Shown here: in pieces, positions 63,221 to 64,000 of the stretch
Position numbering within the stretch: position 1 is the first letter of the stretch
Layout: every line of letters begins with the position of its first letter
Assembly (NCBI GenBank): GCA_047967505.1
Contig: CM106541.1
Source of the DNA: Dipteris shenzhenensis
Taxonomy: Eukaryota > Polypodiophyta > Polypodiopsida > Gleicheniales
Strand: one strand, 5' to 3'
Length of the DNA stretch: 64,000 nucleotides
The notes under the pieces: generated by a model
Database searches by the model: none
Told to the model about the DNA's origin: nothing
What the model saw: only the letters and a program-made list of their open reading frames with translations
Program-made: the position numbers and the translations under genes

Positions 63221-64000
63221 TAGGAATAATTATAAAAAATTTGTAAATTTCAAATGCATTTTAAAGTTTTTTTAAAATTTTTGAATTACGACATTTTTTA
63301 TTTAAAATGTGAAAATGTAAAAATTTTATTTTTTTAAATCATCTTTGAAGAAAAAGAGATTAAAGTTATTTTTTAAATTAGAGCTATTTTTATTAAATAA
63401 AAAAACGTTTCATAGGAATAATTATAAAATATTTCTAAATTTCAAATGCATTTTAAATTTTTTTTTAAATTTTTGAATTACGACATTTTTAATTTAAAAT
63501 GTGAAAATGTAAAAATTATTATTTTTTTAAATCATCTTTGAAAATAAAGAGATTAAAGTTATTTTTTAAATTAGAGCTATTTTTATTTAAATAAAAAAAC
63601 GTTTAAATTTTAGTTCACAGGAATAATTATAAAATATCTCTAAATTTGAAATGCATTTTAAAGTTTTTTTTAAATTTTTGAATTACGACATTTTTTATTC
63701 AAAATGTAAAAATGTAAAAATTCTGTTTTTTCAAATGAGATTAAAGTTATTTTTAAATTAGAGCTATTTTTATTTAAATAAAAAAACGTTTAAATTTTAG
63801 TTCATAGGAATAATTATAAAATATTTGAAATTTCAAATGCATTTTAATTTTTTATTTAAAATGTGAAAATGTAAAAATTAGGTTTTTAAAAATCATCTTT
63901 GGAAAAAAAGAGATTAAAGTTATTTTTTTTAATTAGAGCTATTTTTATTGAAATAAAAAAACATTTAAATCTTAGTTTATAGGAATAATTATAAAATATT
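63221..64000. repeat. AT-rich tandem repeat, about 175-205 bp, in putative 5' intron
   Basis: TAGGAATAATTATAAAA starts at about 63221, 63413, 63617, 63805 and 63980, giving periods of 192, 204, 188 and 175 bp. Shared phrases are AAATGCATTTTAA, GAATTACGACATTTTT, AAAATGTGAAAATGTAAAAA and GAGATTAAAGTTATTTTT. The last copy is cut by the window edge. Confidence 0.92.

Noticed and set aside
1-64000. tRNA or rRNA genes
   Set aside because: No cloverleaf-like or rRNA-like sequence was recognised; the only tRNA-like matches are the 13-nt primer binding sites.

Overview
The window is nuclear DNA of a land plant. The supporting evidence is Ty1/copia retrotransposons primed by the plant initiator-Met tRNA, En/Spm (CACTA-superfamily) transposons with TNP2- and TNPA-like genes, an intact DREB-type AP2/ERF gene, and fragments of a plant AGCVIII kinase and an OPT transporter. 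Repeat density is very high and only one clearly intact host gene is visible in 64 kb, so I infer a large, repeat-rich genome. A seed-free plant or gymnosperm would fit, but the species cannot be fixed from sequence alone.

Layout. 0-9 kb: a complete but decayed Copia element (Copia-1, 565-4932, TSD TGGCC) between older fragments (copia RT, LINE endonuclease, copia gag), a foldback MITE and simple repeats. 9.2-12.4 kb: a DREB pseudogene broken inside its AP2 domain and joined to a decayed DUF7869-type mobile gene (copy A). 12.4-19.2 kb: an En/Spm-like element with divergent TNP2 (minus) and TNPA (plus) genes and three arrays of a TAGACGCG-type palindromic motif. 19.4-25.3 kb: Copia-2 (minus, TSD CTCCA). 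26.8-30.9 kb: a gag-only element between ~1-kb direct repeats, probably TR-GAG-like. 31.5-33.4 kb: fragments of a hAT transposase, an AGCVIII kinase and an OPT transporter. 34.0-40.3 kb: Copia-3 (minus, TSD TATGC), inserted into a MITE. 40.3-43.6 kb: a second DUF7869-type mobile gene with a DUF8039-like part (copy B). 43.7-47.6 kb: a 182-bp satellite with nested higher-order repeats.

47.9-55.2 kb: purine-rich DNA, two homologous promoter/5'-intron modules, a G-rich block of nested palindromes whose GC skew inverts, an Ulp1-like protease pseudogene, a small unknown gene, and the 3' half of a second TNP2 copy ending at an En/Spm-like terminus. 57.07-57.89 kb: the intact DREB-type gene (minus). 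59-62.4 kb: mostly unannotatable DNA with copia integrase and gag fragments. 62.4-64 kb: an array of the 14-bp palindrome ACCTCGATCGAGGT just upstream of a TATA box, a leader exon, a splice donor and a tandemly repeated AT-rich intron. This is probably the 5' end of another transposon.

The most interesting recurring theme is a dense array of family-specific palindromes next to a promoter and a 5'-UTR exon that ends in an intron donor. It occurs with different motifs (ACGCGTCTATAGACGCGT, a GGTCTGGCGGC-type hairpin, ACCTCGATCGAGGT). I interpret this as related DNA transposons that carry diverging binding-site arrays. Three Copia insertions with LTR identities of about 95%, 96.5% and 97.5%, a MITE split by Copia-3, and nonsense codons that are almost all C-to-T or G-to-A give a layered history of insertion and methylation-driven decay.
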